From Verrucomicrobiia bacterium DG1235 (GTDB lineage Bacteria > Verrucomicrobiota > Verrucomicrobiia > Opitutales > Opitutaceae): DNA of 64,000 bases. The position numbers were made by a program, and so were the translations under genes. Shown in pieces: positions 6,706 to 16,300 of the stretch; positions within the stretch are counted from its first letter, which is position 1, and each line of letters starts with the position of its first letter. The stretch covers positions 1,946,556 to 2,010,555 of the forward strand of contig DS990592.1 in assembly GCA_000155695.1 (NCBI GenBank), given 5' to 3'. The notes beneath the pieces were generated by a model. The model ran no database searches, had not been told where the DNA came from, and worked only from the letters and a program-made list of their open reading frames with translations.

Positions 6706-8439
6706 CTATATTCCCTCCGGGCGATCTTTAGTCCAGGTCAACGTCAGAGGGTTCGACTCTCCATGGGTCCAAATGCCTTTGATTGTCTTCTTCTCTTGAT
6801 CCAGCGATCCCTCGAACACTGCGTCAAAATGAATGACCTCAAATCGCAGTTCGCCGTAACCCTTTTCAGCATCAAAGAGCACCTTCGCGGGACCGGCCGG
6901 CAAGGAATTGTCCATCGTTCCCCATATCTTCATTTGAAATTGGTCCGCGAGCGGAGCCACCTCTATACATTTAAACGAACCATCACTGCCTTCCACCGTT
7001 CCACTCCAAAAGCCTTCCAATGGAGAAATATCGTCTGGGTAGATCGTCTCAAACAATACTCGGAGAGCACCAGGCAGTTCCTCAGACAATTCCATTTCGA
7101 GTGGCCGGTCGCCATTGAACTTCCAAAGGCCTCGCAATTTCCCATCGGATTCTAGCTTTGCTTCGTAGCGACCTTTGATGCCCGGATAATCGGCTACGAA
7201 CCGTCCGCTTTCCTGATCGAAACTCGTACGAGAGCTAGGCAGGAGCGTTCCGCCTTGTTTGATAACAAATACATTAGCACTTCCGTCGCTTAAGACATGC
7301 ATCGCAAGGGGGAATGGAGAACCGCCAAAATCGAGGTTGCCAAACCACAAACCTACGACCGATGAAAAATCCCCTTCCCGAGTCAACTCGACACGCTGCT
7401 CAGCTGAATTGGCCAAAGAAACAAGACCGTACTTTTCTTGTGGATACAATTGCAGCTTAGCAAAGAACCCACCGGTTTGACCAAAGTGAATAAGCATCCC
7501 ATCAACCACCCTCCAAGCTAAACCGATACCGTTCGCATGTTCTTTCTTTGCAAGCGCGAACGCTTCTTTCAAATGATCAGGAGTCGATTCCGACCAATGA
7601 GCCTCCGCAAACGTCAACATGTCCTCGACCGACGAAACGATTGACCCACCTCCGGCAAGAACATGCCAATTCCAAGACGGAACGGACTCGCCCGCTCTAT
7701 GTCCGCTCGCCATGCGACTTCGTAGCGAATCCCGCCCTGAATTTTCGTCAACCTTCGCCCAGGTCGAGCCCATTCCCAGAGGAGAGAGAATTCTCGTATA
7801 TAAGAGAGATGAGTAATCGGTGCCATTCACAATGGCAAGTACCTCTCCCAATATTTCAAATCCGATATTTGAATACACGGGTGATCTGACCTCTCCCAGA
7901 TCCTCTTGTTTTAGATTCTTCAAATAAGAGTACAATCGCTCGCGGGAGTAATTTGCATATTGATCTCCAATGCTACAGTTCTCGCAGTCTTCCGCCAAAT
8001 TGCTAGCGTACAAGGGCAAACCCGAAGTGTGAGTAGCCAATTGAAACAATGTAACTGAATTCAAAGGAGAGTCTTCGCTTACAACGGATTCAGGAAGGAA
8101 CATGCCAACCGGATCCTCCAATTTGGCTTTTCCCTGCAAAACAGTATCCGCCAACAGGATACCTGTAAACACTTTGGTGATCGATCCGATCTCGTAAAGG
8201 GTCTGCTCATCGACATCCGACCCGCCCTGCCTCATCTTACCCGCCGATGAGTAGACGCGTTTATCAACGTTAACTTCTCCCATAGAGACCCCTTCGTTTG
8301 GCTGCTGGTGCGCCGCATGCCATGAATTCGCCTCGCTTCGCAGGTCAGGCCTCAACATGGAATCGGCAAGGGATGCCGAAGCGAAAATAGAAATAAAATA
8401 AAACAGGTAACAGCCTGGGAGTATTAATCGATTAAACAT
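6706..8439 (-). CDS. Secreted serine hydrolase, beta-lactamase class C family, with C-terminal extension
   Basis: A 577-residue protein with a signal peptide (to about residue 25, ASASLADS). The penicillin-binding fold motifs are clear: SITK (nucleophile Ser, in YEIGSITKVFTGILL at about residue 88), YSN (in VYSNIGFEILGEVL) and HFGQTGGF. Residues from about 400 to the end form an extra beta-rich domain often found after this type of hydrolase (pattern LEGFWSGTVEGSDG). Family members act as D-aminopeptidases, esterases or transesterases in the periplasm; the substrate is not predictable here. It is monocistronic, with ATG at 8439 and a divergent gene-free stretch upstream. Confidence 0.88.
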   Translation of the reverse strand: MFNRLILPGCYLFYFISIFASASLADSMLRPDLRSEANSWHAAHQQPNEGVSMGEVNVDKRVYSSAGKMRQGGSDVDEQTLYEIGSITKVFTGILLADTVLQGKAKLEDPVGMFLPESVVSEDSPLNSVTLFQLATHTSGLPLYASNLAEDCENCSIGDQYANYSRERLYSYLKNLKQEDLGEVRSPVYSNIGFEILGEVLAIVNGTDYSSLLYTRILSPLGMGSTWAKVDENSGRDSLRSRMASGHRAGESVPSWNWHVLAGGGSIVSSVEDMLTFAEAHWSESTPDHLKEAFALAKKEHANGIGLAWRVVDGMLIHFGQTGGFFAKLQLYPQEKYGLVSLANSAEQRVELTREGDFSSVVGLWFGNLDFGGSPFPLAMHVLSDGSANVFVIKQGGTLLPSSRTSFDQESGRFVADYPGIKGRYEAKLESDGKLRGLWKFNGDRPLEMELSEELPGALRVLFETIYPDDISPLEGFWSGTVEGSDGSFKCIEVAPLADQFQMKIWGTMDNSLPAGPAKVLFDAEKGYGELRFEVIHFDAVFEGSLDQEKKTIKGIWTHGESNPLTLTWTKDRPEGI

Positions 8440-8644
8440 AGTAGTTGGAGTTTTGAGTTTATGGATAAAAAAGTATATTAGGCAGCAGGACGCTTGCGTT
8501 TAGGTTCGGGGTGGCGTCCGCCCTCTAGCACTAGCCAAAGGTCGATTGGATTCGAGGCGGAGCTCGCCACCTACCTCTCAAAAGGCAGCGTCCGGACCCG
8601 CCTCGGACGGATCAGGGCTAGAGTAAACAAGCCCCCGAGCGTTC

Positions 8645-9562
8645 CTAGACCGTTTGCGACTCGTCGGATTTTCGTTGTTCCGCAAGCGCCGAAAGCCCAC
8701 CAATCGCTCCTAAGTTCATCGAATCGAGAGCGGAGCTAGGCACGATGATCAAAGAACCCTTTTCCTTAAGCCCCTCGAAGAGCATATTCATGCCACGGAG
8801 CTGAAGTGCTGTAGGATTATTTCGGTATTGATCGCTCGCTTTGGCAAATTTTTCAGCGATCTCCGTCTCAGCAGTACCAAGTATAATTCGCGCCTGCCGT
8901 TCTCGTTCAGCTTGGGCTTGCTTACTCATCGCATCGGCAAGGGCCTCCGGAATGATAATGTCCTTTATTCCCACCGTCTGGCAGGTTATGCCCCAAGGAT
9001 TTGTGTGCTCGTCCAAAGTCTTTTGCAGGGCCTCTCCCACTTTCTCGCGATGCTGGAGCAGCTCGGCCAATTCATGCCGACCAATGATATCACGCAATCC
9101 CGTTTGAGCAATGAAGGCCACGGCTTCGTAGTATTTTTCCACTTCTAAAGCAGCCTTCTCTACGTCCCAAACCATCCAATACACGACTGCGTCGACATTA
9201 ACCGGAACGGTATCCTTGGTTAAGGTCTTTTCAGCATGGAAATCCGTCACCCGCACACGCTGGTCGACAAACAAATCTACCCGCTCGAGGATAGGAATAA
9301 CGAAGAAAACTCCTGGCCCCTTCAGTCCTATAAACTTCCCCATACGAAGCACGACAGCCTTTTCCCACTGATTTGCGATTCGGATAGAATAGGCGACCAG
9401 CAGTCCAACCGCGCTCGCAAGTCCAGCGACAACGGGAGAAATGATTTCCATGCTGAGGAGCAGGACCGCTACCCCAACAAAAACCGCCCCTACCGTAAAC
9501 GATACGATACTTAAACCGCCACCTGTTCTGATTTCCGACTCTTTCGACCTAATAATTCTCAT
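8645..9562 (-). CDS. Slipin / stomatin-like SPFH (band 7) membrane protein
   Basis: A 305-residue protein. Two adjacent hydrophobic segments (about 18-38 and 43-61) anchor it. The SPFH domain follows: VVLRMGKFIGLKGPGVFFVIPILERV, then RVRVTDFHAEKTLTKDTVPV. The helical arm has the Ala/Glu-rich AMSKQAQAERERQARI region, with a final GMNMLFEGLKEKGSLIIVPS. These are standard slipin features. It probably forms oligomeric rings in the inner membrane. It overlaps the upstream GntR gene by 4 nt (ATGA at 9559-9562), so the two are translationally coupled. The palindrome upstream of that regulator likely controls both. Confidence 0.92.
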   Translation of the reverse strand: MRIIRSKESEIRTGGGLSIVSFTVGAVFVGVAVLLLSMEIISPVVAGLASAVGLLVAYSIRIANQWEKAVVLRMGKFIGLKGPGVFFVIPILERVDLFVDQRVRVTDFHAEKTLTKDTVPVNVDAVVYWMVWDVEKAALEVEKYYEAVAFIAQTGLRDIIGRHELAELLQHREKVGEALQKTLDEHTNPWGITCQTVGIKDIIIPEALADAMSKQAQAERERQARIILGTAETEIAEKFAKASDQYRNNPTALQLRGMNMLFEGLKEKGSLIIVPSSALDSMNLGAIGGLSALAEQRKSDESQTV

Positions 9563-9939
9563 TTGGATTCTCCTTCGTATTTTTTCAATTCATCGATAAG
9601 CTGCTTTGGAGTTATCCCATACACAGCGGCAGCATTCACGTAGTCCTCGCAAATGCTCTTAAGCTTGGCGCGTTTCTCCTTTGCAGACACGTTCACCTTA
9701 ACCGTCCCGATAAAGGTTCCAGTGCCTTGTTGCGTCTCCAAAATCTTTTGTATCTCCAGCTCCTTGTAGGCCTTAGTGACTGTATTCAAATTCACCTTTA
9801 GCTGTACTGCCAAAGCTCGCACTGTAGGGAGTTGATCCCCGACCTTCACCCGGCCCGTGGCCATTCCAAAACGGATTTGGTCGATGATCTGGCGGTAGAA
9901 AGGAACTCCGCTCCTTGGGTCTAATTGAAATTCAAGCAT
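9559..9939 (-). CDS. GntR-family transcriptional regulator, YtrA type
   Basis: A 126-residue protein. The N-terminal winged helix (about residues 10-78) begins SGVPFYRQIIDQIRFGMATG and includes VGDQLPTVRALAVQL, the recognition helix NLNTVTKAYKEL and the wing GTGTFIG. Only about 45 residues follow, which fits the YtrA subfamily with its short helical effector/dimer region. A good ribosome site (AGAGAGGTGAGG) precedes the ATG at 9939. The first gene of an operon with the slipin, it probably represses its own operon through the palindrome at 9984-10007. Confidence 0.92.
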   Translation of the reverse strand: MLEFQLDPRSGVPFYRQIIDQIRFGMATGRVKVGDQLPTVRALAVQLKVNLNTVTKAYKELEIQKILETQQGTGTFIGTVKVNVSAKEKRAKLKSICEDYVNAAAVYGITPKQLIDELKKYEGESK

Positions 9940-9983
9940 TCACCTCACCTCTCTTCTTATTCAGGATATTGAACTCAAGTCAC

Positions 9984-10007
9984 ATTGTACTATATGTATA
10001 GTACAAT
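9984..10007. promoter_or_regulatory. Perfect palindromic operator for the GntR regulator
   Basis: ATTGTACTATA, a 2-bp TG spacer, then TATAGTACAAT: an 11-bp perfect inverted repeat. It lies 45 bp upstream of the regulator's start codon. Size and symmetry fit a YtrA-type dimer site. Binding is inferred. Confidence 0.8.
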
Positions 10008-10497
10008 ATATCTCTAGCGCTTTTCAGGATGTGTCAACCGTTTTTATCGAAGCATGCGTTTTTCGACCTCGGACCACGACCGTGCCCGAACCAGCAAGGG
10101 CTCCATCCCCGAGGAAATCTACATCGAGGCAGAAGCTCTGCTTTTGATTCCGATTAAAGAATCCACCGCCCCTTGCCAACTGGCCCTCAAACTCACAAGC
10201 CTGATCCTACAATCGGGCTTTGGCGCAACAACGAAGTCCCCCACTAATACGCCAAAGAGCAAAATTCGTCTCGCTCCTGCTAACTTGATATAGATATCTT
10301 CCAAGCTATTCGTTTGGTCAAATACACTCAACGAATTGGGAAACGTCCAACAAACCACTCCCAGCAATTCCCTTCTCATCAGTTACCCACCGCGTGCTCT
10401 ATCTACACTTCGCTAGCGTGACTTATTTCCCCTCCTCGACAGTGATCAAAGTTCACTACAAGTCCCTGATTCCCAAGAAAATCCAACTCAATGACCC
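10008..10497. other. Spacer between GntR operon and CTERM protein
   Basis: About 490 bp. Two overlapping short frames exist (10054-10293 plus, 10119-10379 minus). Neither has a ribosome site, family motif or convincing composition, so no gene is called. Confidence 0.4.
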
Positions 10498-11352
10498 ATG
10501 TATAAATCTGTAATATCGACCTTCCTCTTCTTGCTGTTCGCACACGCCTCAAACGCCGTTCTCGTCTACGAAAACACCTTCGACTCTTCATCAAGCATCG
10601 ATGGATTCACAAAATTCGGCGAAAGCTTTGTCGCCTACAGTCCACCACCTCTTCACACAGTTGCCGTCGAATCCGGCCAACTGAAGATCGAGACAGACTA
10701 CTATCAGCCAAACGGGGCAAGCAGCCCTCCCACCCTCCTAGGTCGAGCCACCCTCATTCTAAGCAATACGTCGTTCGGAAACGGCTTCAGTAGCATACTC
10801 TCTCATAGCACAGGATTAATAAGCTGGGCCTTCAACCTTTCGAATCAAAGTGGCAGATTCAACAACGGCTTTCACGTCATACTAGCGAGCACCAAAGAAA
10901 ACCCATACGATATCGAAGCCCAAGGCTACTACTTCCGAGGCGGAAGCATGGTAGGAGACCGCATGGGAATCTGGAGATTCGATCACGGAATCGGAGGCGG
11001 GCAGGAAGTCCTGGTCGATATTCCCGACGGACTCGGAGTGTCCCCCGAAACAGGGTCTCTCAAAGTCACTTACAATCCCTTCAACAACAACTGGACCCTA
11101 TTGGGCGAAATCAGCGACACTTTCGTGAATCCTAGGTTAGTGGATACAAAACTCGGCAGCGCAACTGACGGAACCTATACCCAGCTTAGCACGCCCTACC
11201 TCGGCCTCGGAGGGAAGAACACAGGAGTGAACACCTTCGACAATCTCTCCGTCAGCGTCCCCGACGCGATAAACACAGGCACCGCCCTAACCCTCGTTCT
11301 CCTCCTCGCCTTCACCTGCTCCAGAAGCATTCGCAAGAGAGCCAAGACCTAA
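10498..11352 (+). CDS. Secreted beta-sandwich protein with CTERM-type sorting tail
   Basis: A 284-residue protein with a signal peptide (MYKSVISTFLFLLFAHASNA). The body looks like a LamG/jelly-roll domain (YENTFDSSSSIDGFTKFG ... LGLGGKNTGVNTFDNLSVS). The C-terminus has the three-part exosortase layout: SVPDAINTG, a hydrophobic helix TALTLVLLLAFT, then a basic end SRSIRKRAKT. The VPD start resembles VPDSG-CTERM of Verrucomicrobiota but lacks the SG. It is likely anchored and processed at the envelope. No exosortase gene is in this window. Confidence 0.7.
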   Translation: MYKSVISTFLFLLFAHASNAVLVYENTFDSSSSIDGFTKFGESFVAYSPPPLHTVAVESGQLKIETDYYQPNGASSPPTLLGRATLILSNTSFGNGFSSILSHSTGLISWAFNLSNQSGRFNNGFHVILASTKENPYDIEAQGYYFRGGSMVGDRMGIWRFDHGIGGGQEVLVDIPDGLGVSPETGSLKVTYNPFNNNWTLLGEISDTFVNPRLVDTKLGSATDGTYTQLSTPYLGLGGKNTGVNTFDNLSVSVPDAINTGTALTLVLLLAFTCSRSIRKRAKT

Positions 11353-11438
11353 GCTCCAAATACAAAGCGGTAGAATCTTCAAAACAGCAGCGCTTCAGCC
11401 AGCCCACAAGTCCGGAAAGTCCTTCACACTATTCAAAA

Positions 11439-12212
11439 ATGCCCAGTATCCTCGCAATCGCTACAGTATACCTCGCTTCAATTAGCGTACTCGCATTCTC
11501 CGGCTTCGCCGAACCCGATCGGATCTTCATTCCCGACTTTGAGATAGCCGGATCGCAACTGCTCCCCATCCTCAACAGCTCACTCGGCGAAAACGACGCC
11601 GTCGCCTTCCGCAGCGAGGACGCGATGAATAAAAGCTTCACCTCCGATATCGAGGGATCCAAATACGAGACCTACATTTACTTCAACCGAGCGATACAAG
11701 TAGTGTCCGAAGAAGGCGGCGGCTATATCGGCGACTTCATCGACAAAGCAAAGCTCCACCTTGGCGGTACCATCAAAGGCTTCATCGTCCCCATCCGCAA
11801 AGCGAAGGTCGCCACCGGGTCAATGACCATGAACAACGTACTCGCCGCCCACATCGAAACCATCGAAAAGAAAGACCAATACAGAGTCGTATTCCTCGTA
11901 GAGTATTCGATGCGTAAGGTTATTGCGAATACAGAGGTCTATAAGAGCGACCCTACCCGCTTCGCCTTCTGTCCCGATCACCACGATGGCATGCCGCTTT
12001 TCCGCCAACAAAAGTTTTACGACAAGCTTGGAAAAGACTACCCAGACACCATAGCGATGCCCATCGACCTGCGACACGTCGACTACCCCGGTCGAGAAGA
12101 CCTCAAAGCCTACCTCGATACCCTCGAAACGCGCCCGCTGGTCGTGCTCTTCACCAACTCCCAAACATCTTTCGCCGGCCTAGCCGACCTCCTCGAACTC
12201 AGCTCTAAGTAA
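11439..12212 (+). CDS. Secreted/periplasmic protein of unknown function
   Basis: A 257-residue protein with a signal-peptide-like N-terminus (residues 1-24, ending GFAEPD). The rest is a mixed alpha/beta soluble sequence with no motif I recognise. A CPDHHDGMP stretch could bind metal, but this is speculative. It is on the same strand as the CTERM protein, 86 nt after it, and converges with the ThuA gene. Confidence 0.5.
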   Translation: MPSILAIATVYLASISVLAFSGFAEPDRIFIPDFEIAGSQLLPILNSSLGENDAVAFRSEDAMNKSFTSDIEGSKYETYIYFNRAIQVVSEEGGGYIGDFIDKAKLHLGGTIKGFIVPIRKAKVATGSMTMNNVLAAHIETIEKKDQYRVVFLVEYSMRKVIANTEVYKSDPTRFAFCPDHHDGMPLFRQQKFYDKLGKDYPDTIAMPIDLRHVDYPGREDLKAYLDTLETRPLVVLFTNSQTSFAGLADLLELSSK

Positions 12213-12248
12213 ACAAAATCCCCGTTCAACTGAGCCCCCCCCTTCGCG

Positions 12249-13151
12249 CTACTGCGGCGGCAAAGCCATCGCCCCCGGAGCCGCCTCGAGCAAATTCGGT
12301 TCGACATCTGCCTCAAGTTCCCCAGCCGTCCAGCGAATCCCGCCCGCAAGCATTGCCTGAAAGTAGGCGCTATCCCAAACATCCTCGCGATGCCCCATCG
12401 CATTGTAGTAGACTCTACCCTCTCCAAATGGCCGCGCCCACGAAAGCGGATAATCCGGCCGCTCGTAGGGCGTCTCTTCCATGCCCTCCGTCTGCATGAC
12501 CATCAACACATGATTGTCTGAAGCGTATTCCTTTAGCGAATACCACTCCTCCATCACGCGGATCTCCGCGCCTAAACCCTCCATCCCCGGAAACTCGGGA
12601 TCGACCACCGTCGCCGCTGCCTCTTGCTGCGAACCATGGTTAATGAACTCGCCGCCCAACATCTTAATGTAAGGATCCGAAGCCTCCCCGTGATACTCAT
12701 ATCGATGCCCACGCTTGTCCTTCGGAGTGTTTCCGTCAAAGGACTCGTAAGTGTGGTAGGAATCAGACGCGGCATGTACCGCCATAAATCCTCCACCACG
12801 CTCCACCCAGTCCAACAAAGCCTGCTTGCCCGCCGCCGTAATCGCCGGCTGCCCATCCGTGCCCACCTTGTGTAAACTACCGCTAGTGTAGAAGAACACC
12901 ACGTCGAACGACTCCAAATACTCCGCTGAAAACAGACTGCCATCTTTGCTGTACGTAAACGCAAAGCCCTCTTTCTCACCAAGCCCGGTCAGTACCTTTT
13001 CCGAGTAGCTCGGCTCACCATTCGGACCCCATTTGACCACGCTATGCTCCCAGCCCGAGGACTTCGTGAAATATAGAACTTTGATCGGGTCAGCGGCAAA
13101 CGCCGCCGACGCCAAAGCGAAAGAAAGGAGCAATACGTTAAAGGGGTTCAT
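12249..13151 (-). CDS. Secreted ThuA-domain protein
   Basis: A 300-residue protein with a signal peptide (ALASAAFAADP). The ThuA-like, glutamine-amidotransferase-like fold starts with KVLYFTKSSGWEHSVV and continues through VVFFYTSGSLHKVG, LLDWVERGGGFMAVHAASDS and PFGEGRVYYNAMGHRED. ThuA domains are linked to sugar metabolism and are abundant in Verrucomicrobiota and Planctomycetota. The Cys nucleophile of amidotransferases is not present at the GGGFMAVHAAS turn. It is a single gene on this strand. Confidence 0.88.
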   Translation of the reverse strand: MNPFNVLLLSFALASAAFAADPIKVLYFTKSSGWEHSVVKWGPNGEPSYSEKVLTGLGEKEGFAFTYSKDGSLFSAEYLESFDVVFFYTSGSLHKVGTDGQPAITAAGKQALLDWVERGGGFMAVHAASDSYHTYESFDGNTPKDKRGHRYEYHGEASDPYIKMLGGEFINHGSQQEAAATVVDPEFPGMEGLGAEIRVMEEWYSLKEYASDNHVLMVMQTEGMEETPYERPDYPLSWARPFGEGRVYYNAMGHREDVWDSAYFQAMLAGGIRWTAGELEADVEPNLLEAAPGAMALPPQ

Positions 13152-13308
13152 GCTCGCACCCTACCTGTTCCATCCAACTCCGCAACCCTCCACCCGCGCC
13201 AATCTAAGAGCTGACAACACAACTTTGCTTCCAGAGGAGCCAGAAAACAAACTGACCCCACCTCACTAGAGAAACAGACACAGGGGCGCATTTACCGCTA
13301 TCAAAAAC

Positions 13309-16300
13309 CTAGTTTCTCAACAAGTACTCAAGGCTCGGAGTGTAGCCCAGTAATTTCATTCGGACTAACAATGCTCTCCCACTATCGAATTCGTATTCTA
13401 CTGTCCGAACCACGTGTTCAAGGTCTATATCCCCAATTTCGGGCTCGCTAAACAATACTTCAGCATTCTTCCAGCCTTCTGCCTTATCCCAATACTCGAT
13501 CTCAAACTGACTCTCCACTTCGCTTGGAATTCGAACCGTGCGAACCATAAACTTGTTCGTGTCTTTGGATAAACTCATCTCCATCACAGCTGCCGACTTC
13601 CAAGGATCGAGTCCGAGAAGAAACTCGAAGTAATTACTCAATCCATCCCCATCCAAATCGAGTTCAGCATCCATAATACCTCTATCAAACACATCTTCGC
13701 CACTGTATCGATTCCACCACCCAAGATATGATTTGTCAGCATGCGTCGACAGATGGCTCAGCTCGACAAACTCAACCCCAGAATGACTTCCCTCAAAATT
13801 AAAAGACTCCTCTCGTATCACCCATCTCACTACATCTTCCTGGCTCTCGATCCGTACAAACGCTTCATAGTCCCCAGTCTCATTATTCTTGAGCGAAACT
13901 CTCTCGCCATTGAACCATACCTCGTGCCGAAAATCCACGGCTGCTGAAGAAGACCTATCAAACTTCAGCTTTAATATTCCAGCTTCGAAGCCCGAAAACT
14001 CGAGAACATCGACTTCACCCGCAGCGAATCCCTCGCGCTCAATATTTGAATACACATCAAGCTTCCAAATATCGTCTCCAGCATGACGTGCGTCTTTTCC
14101 CAGCAAATGCACATTGCTCCAATATAATGCGTTCGACACCACGTGTTCATTCACCCGCCAGATTGCCTGCTTTCCTGCCAGTATCGCATTCGAAGGCAAT
14201 CCAAGCCACTCTAGATTTTCCTCTTCAAATCCCCCGAGAGCCTCTGCAACAATCTCAGTGCCTGGCGGATACGCCAAAAGATCAGGGCTGGCTTTTACTC
14301 CTATTCCCGCAGACCTTAGATCAACCAAGTACCCCCGCAAAACCGAAAACGCATCCGACAGTTCACCATTCCTCTCATTTCGACTGAAGTGAACAGTCAA
14401 CTCATGCTTCCCTTCCGGAATCCCAAGGTACAAATCCGCGTCCCTAAAACGATAAGCATATGCGAGATCAGGAATTTTCACTCCATCAACTTCGACCGTA
14501 TCCAATTCCATCTCTGCGCCCACCCGCAATACGCATGGACCATCAAGGCTCGCGCTCATTCTAGATGGGACTCCCGACACATGACTCCGTAGGTAGCTCG
14601 TAACCACATAGTCGTCCAGCAATTCCGACATAGGACTTAACGACATACCCTCTACTTCCCAATCCAAACCAAAGGCGCTTACCCCCTCAACCGTCCTTTT
14701 CCTAAACACAGGCTCCGGCGCGTTGAGTCCATCTCCAACCAAAACCGTAAAACGCCTTGGCTTCTCGTTAAAAACGCCTTTCCAGGATACAAACTCATAC
14801 CCCGCATCCGGAATTGCCACGAACGAAATCTCCTCTCCGATAAGACAGCTCTCCCTTACCGGAGATACGGCTACTCGACCTGTACCAAAATCCTGATCTG
14901 CGAAACTAAGTCCATCACGTATCCTAAGGCTGGTGACAGTCACCTCTCTTGGTTCAGCTCCACTATGGCTAATCATGACTTCGTGGATACCAGAAGGGAT
15001 ATTCAGAATTCTTTCCCTCGCACTGTACGAACTCGAAACATCAAAACGACCCACCAATTCTCCATCAAGGAATTCTAGAGCCGTCGACTCCCCAGTTCCG
15101 CCATACGCTGAATAGGCCAACGAAACCGGCCCCTCCAATTCCACGGCTAACGCACTACTCAAGAACCCATCATAACCTAATACGCTTTCCCATCGTACAA
15201 CGCCGTCTTCACCACTAAAATCAGAGCCGACGCCATACGCATCAGAAGGCAGCATACTTATTTTTCCGATACTAGAATCGTGCTCGGATTCGACGAATAA
15301 ACGGACCGCTTCAGTCGATCCTACCGGCACGTCGATTCGACGATCATACAATTCGCTTCCATCGGCGAAACTCCACCTTCCAAACGAAAAGGGAGACTCA
15401 TCAACCATCGTCAAAGAGTATTCCGACTCACTATCCGATAAACTCTCCTCGATGGCGACTCCTTCGGGATGGGAAAGCGTCGGCCCCCACCCCTTAGTGA
15501 CTTCGAAATCGCCCACCCTTACATCGCTATCTGAATACACATCGCAGCGAACCTCGAGCGACTCCCCAGCATCAAGGAATACGGATCGCCGCATCCACTG
15601 TTCCGATGCTCTCGCAGCGCCAAACACTTCCTCATCACCTCGCCTAATCCTCACCTGCGAATTATGATGTCCGGTCACATAAGACGAGAAACGAACCGCA
15701 GAAGCTTCCGCAACCGTAATGAAAAATGTTGTATGACCAGTTGCTTCCCAACTCGCATTTCCCCTCGGAGTTAGCACCTCTGGATCGAGCTCGATATTTG
15801 GCGTGTATCTGAATGCTACCGAAGCGCCTTCGATACGGATCGGATTGTCAGTGTAATCTGCATACACTTCGACGTCTTCTGCGATTCTAATGTCCCAAGC
15901 CGCCTCCATCGAAACCAAAACCCCCGTGCCATTTGGTTCCGACCACCAACCATTGAATGACTGACCATGCTCATCAATCTCCGGTACAGACAACCGCACA
16001 GATTCGCCAAGTCGGTAGCTATCTTTCAGTGGCGCGATCTCCGCAGCTTCGCCTCCCACGCTCGCGCTTACCTCAAACTCCGTCAAAAGCTCTGGGACAT
16101 CCACTCCAATACTCTGAAGTAAATAGGGATAGTAGAAACCCGACAACACGAGAATCTCCCAGTTAAGAACATGCTCTCCTTCCCCAACTTCAACTCTGAC
16201 CTCACCATCTTCTTCGTATCCAGAAGTCAATACTTCGCCATCTAGGTATGCTATGTATTCGAAATTACCTCCGTAGCCAAAACTGACTTCTGGCACCACC

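Noticed and set aside
6519-7155. Plus-strand frames near 6519-7155
   Set aside because: No motif or ribosome site, and the second lies opposite the clear serine hydrolase gene.
3158-8439. True beta-lactamase resistance genes
   Set aside because: The two serine hydrolases belong to the broad S12-type family, mostly peptidases or esterases; nothing shows antibiotic hydrolysis.
10054-10379. Small genes on both strands in the spacer
   Set aside because: They overlap each other, lack start signals and family features.
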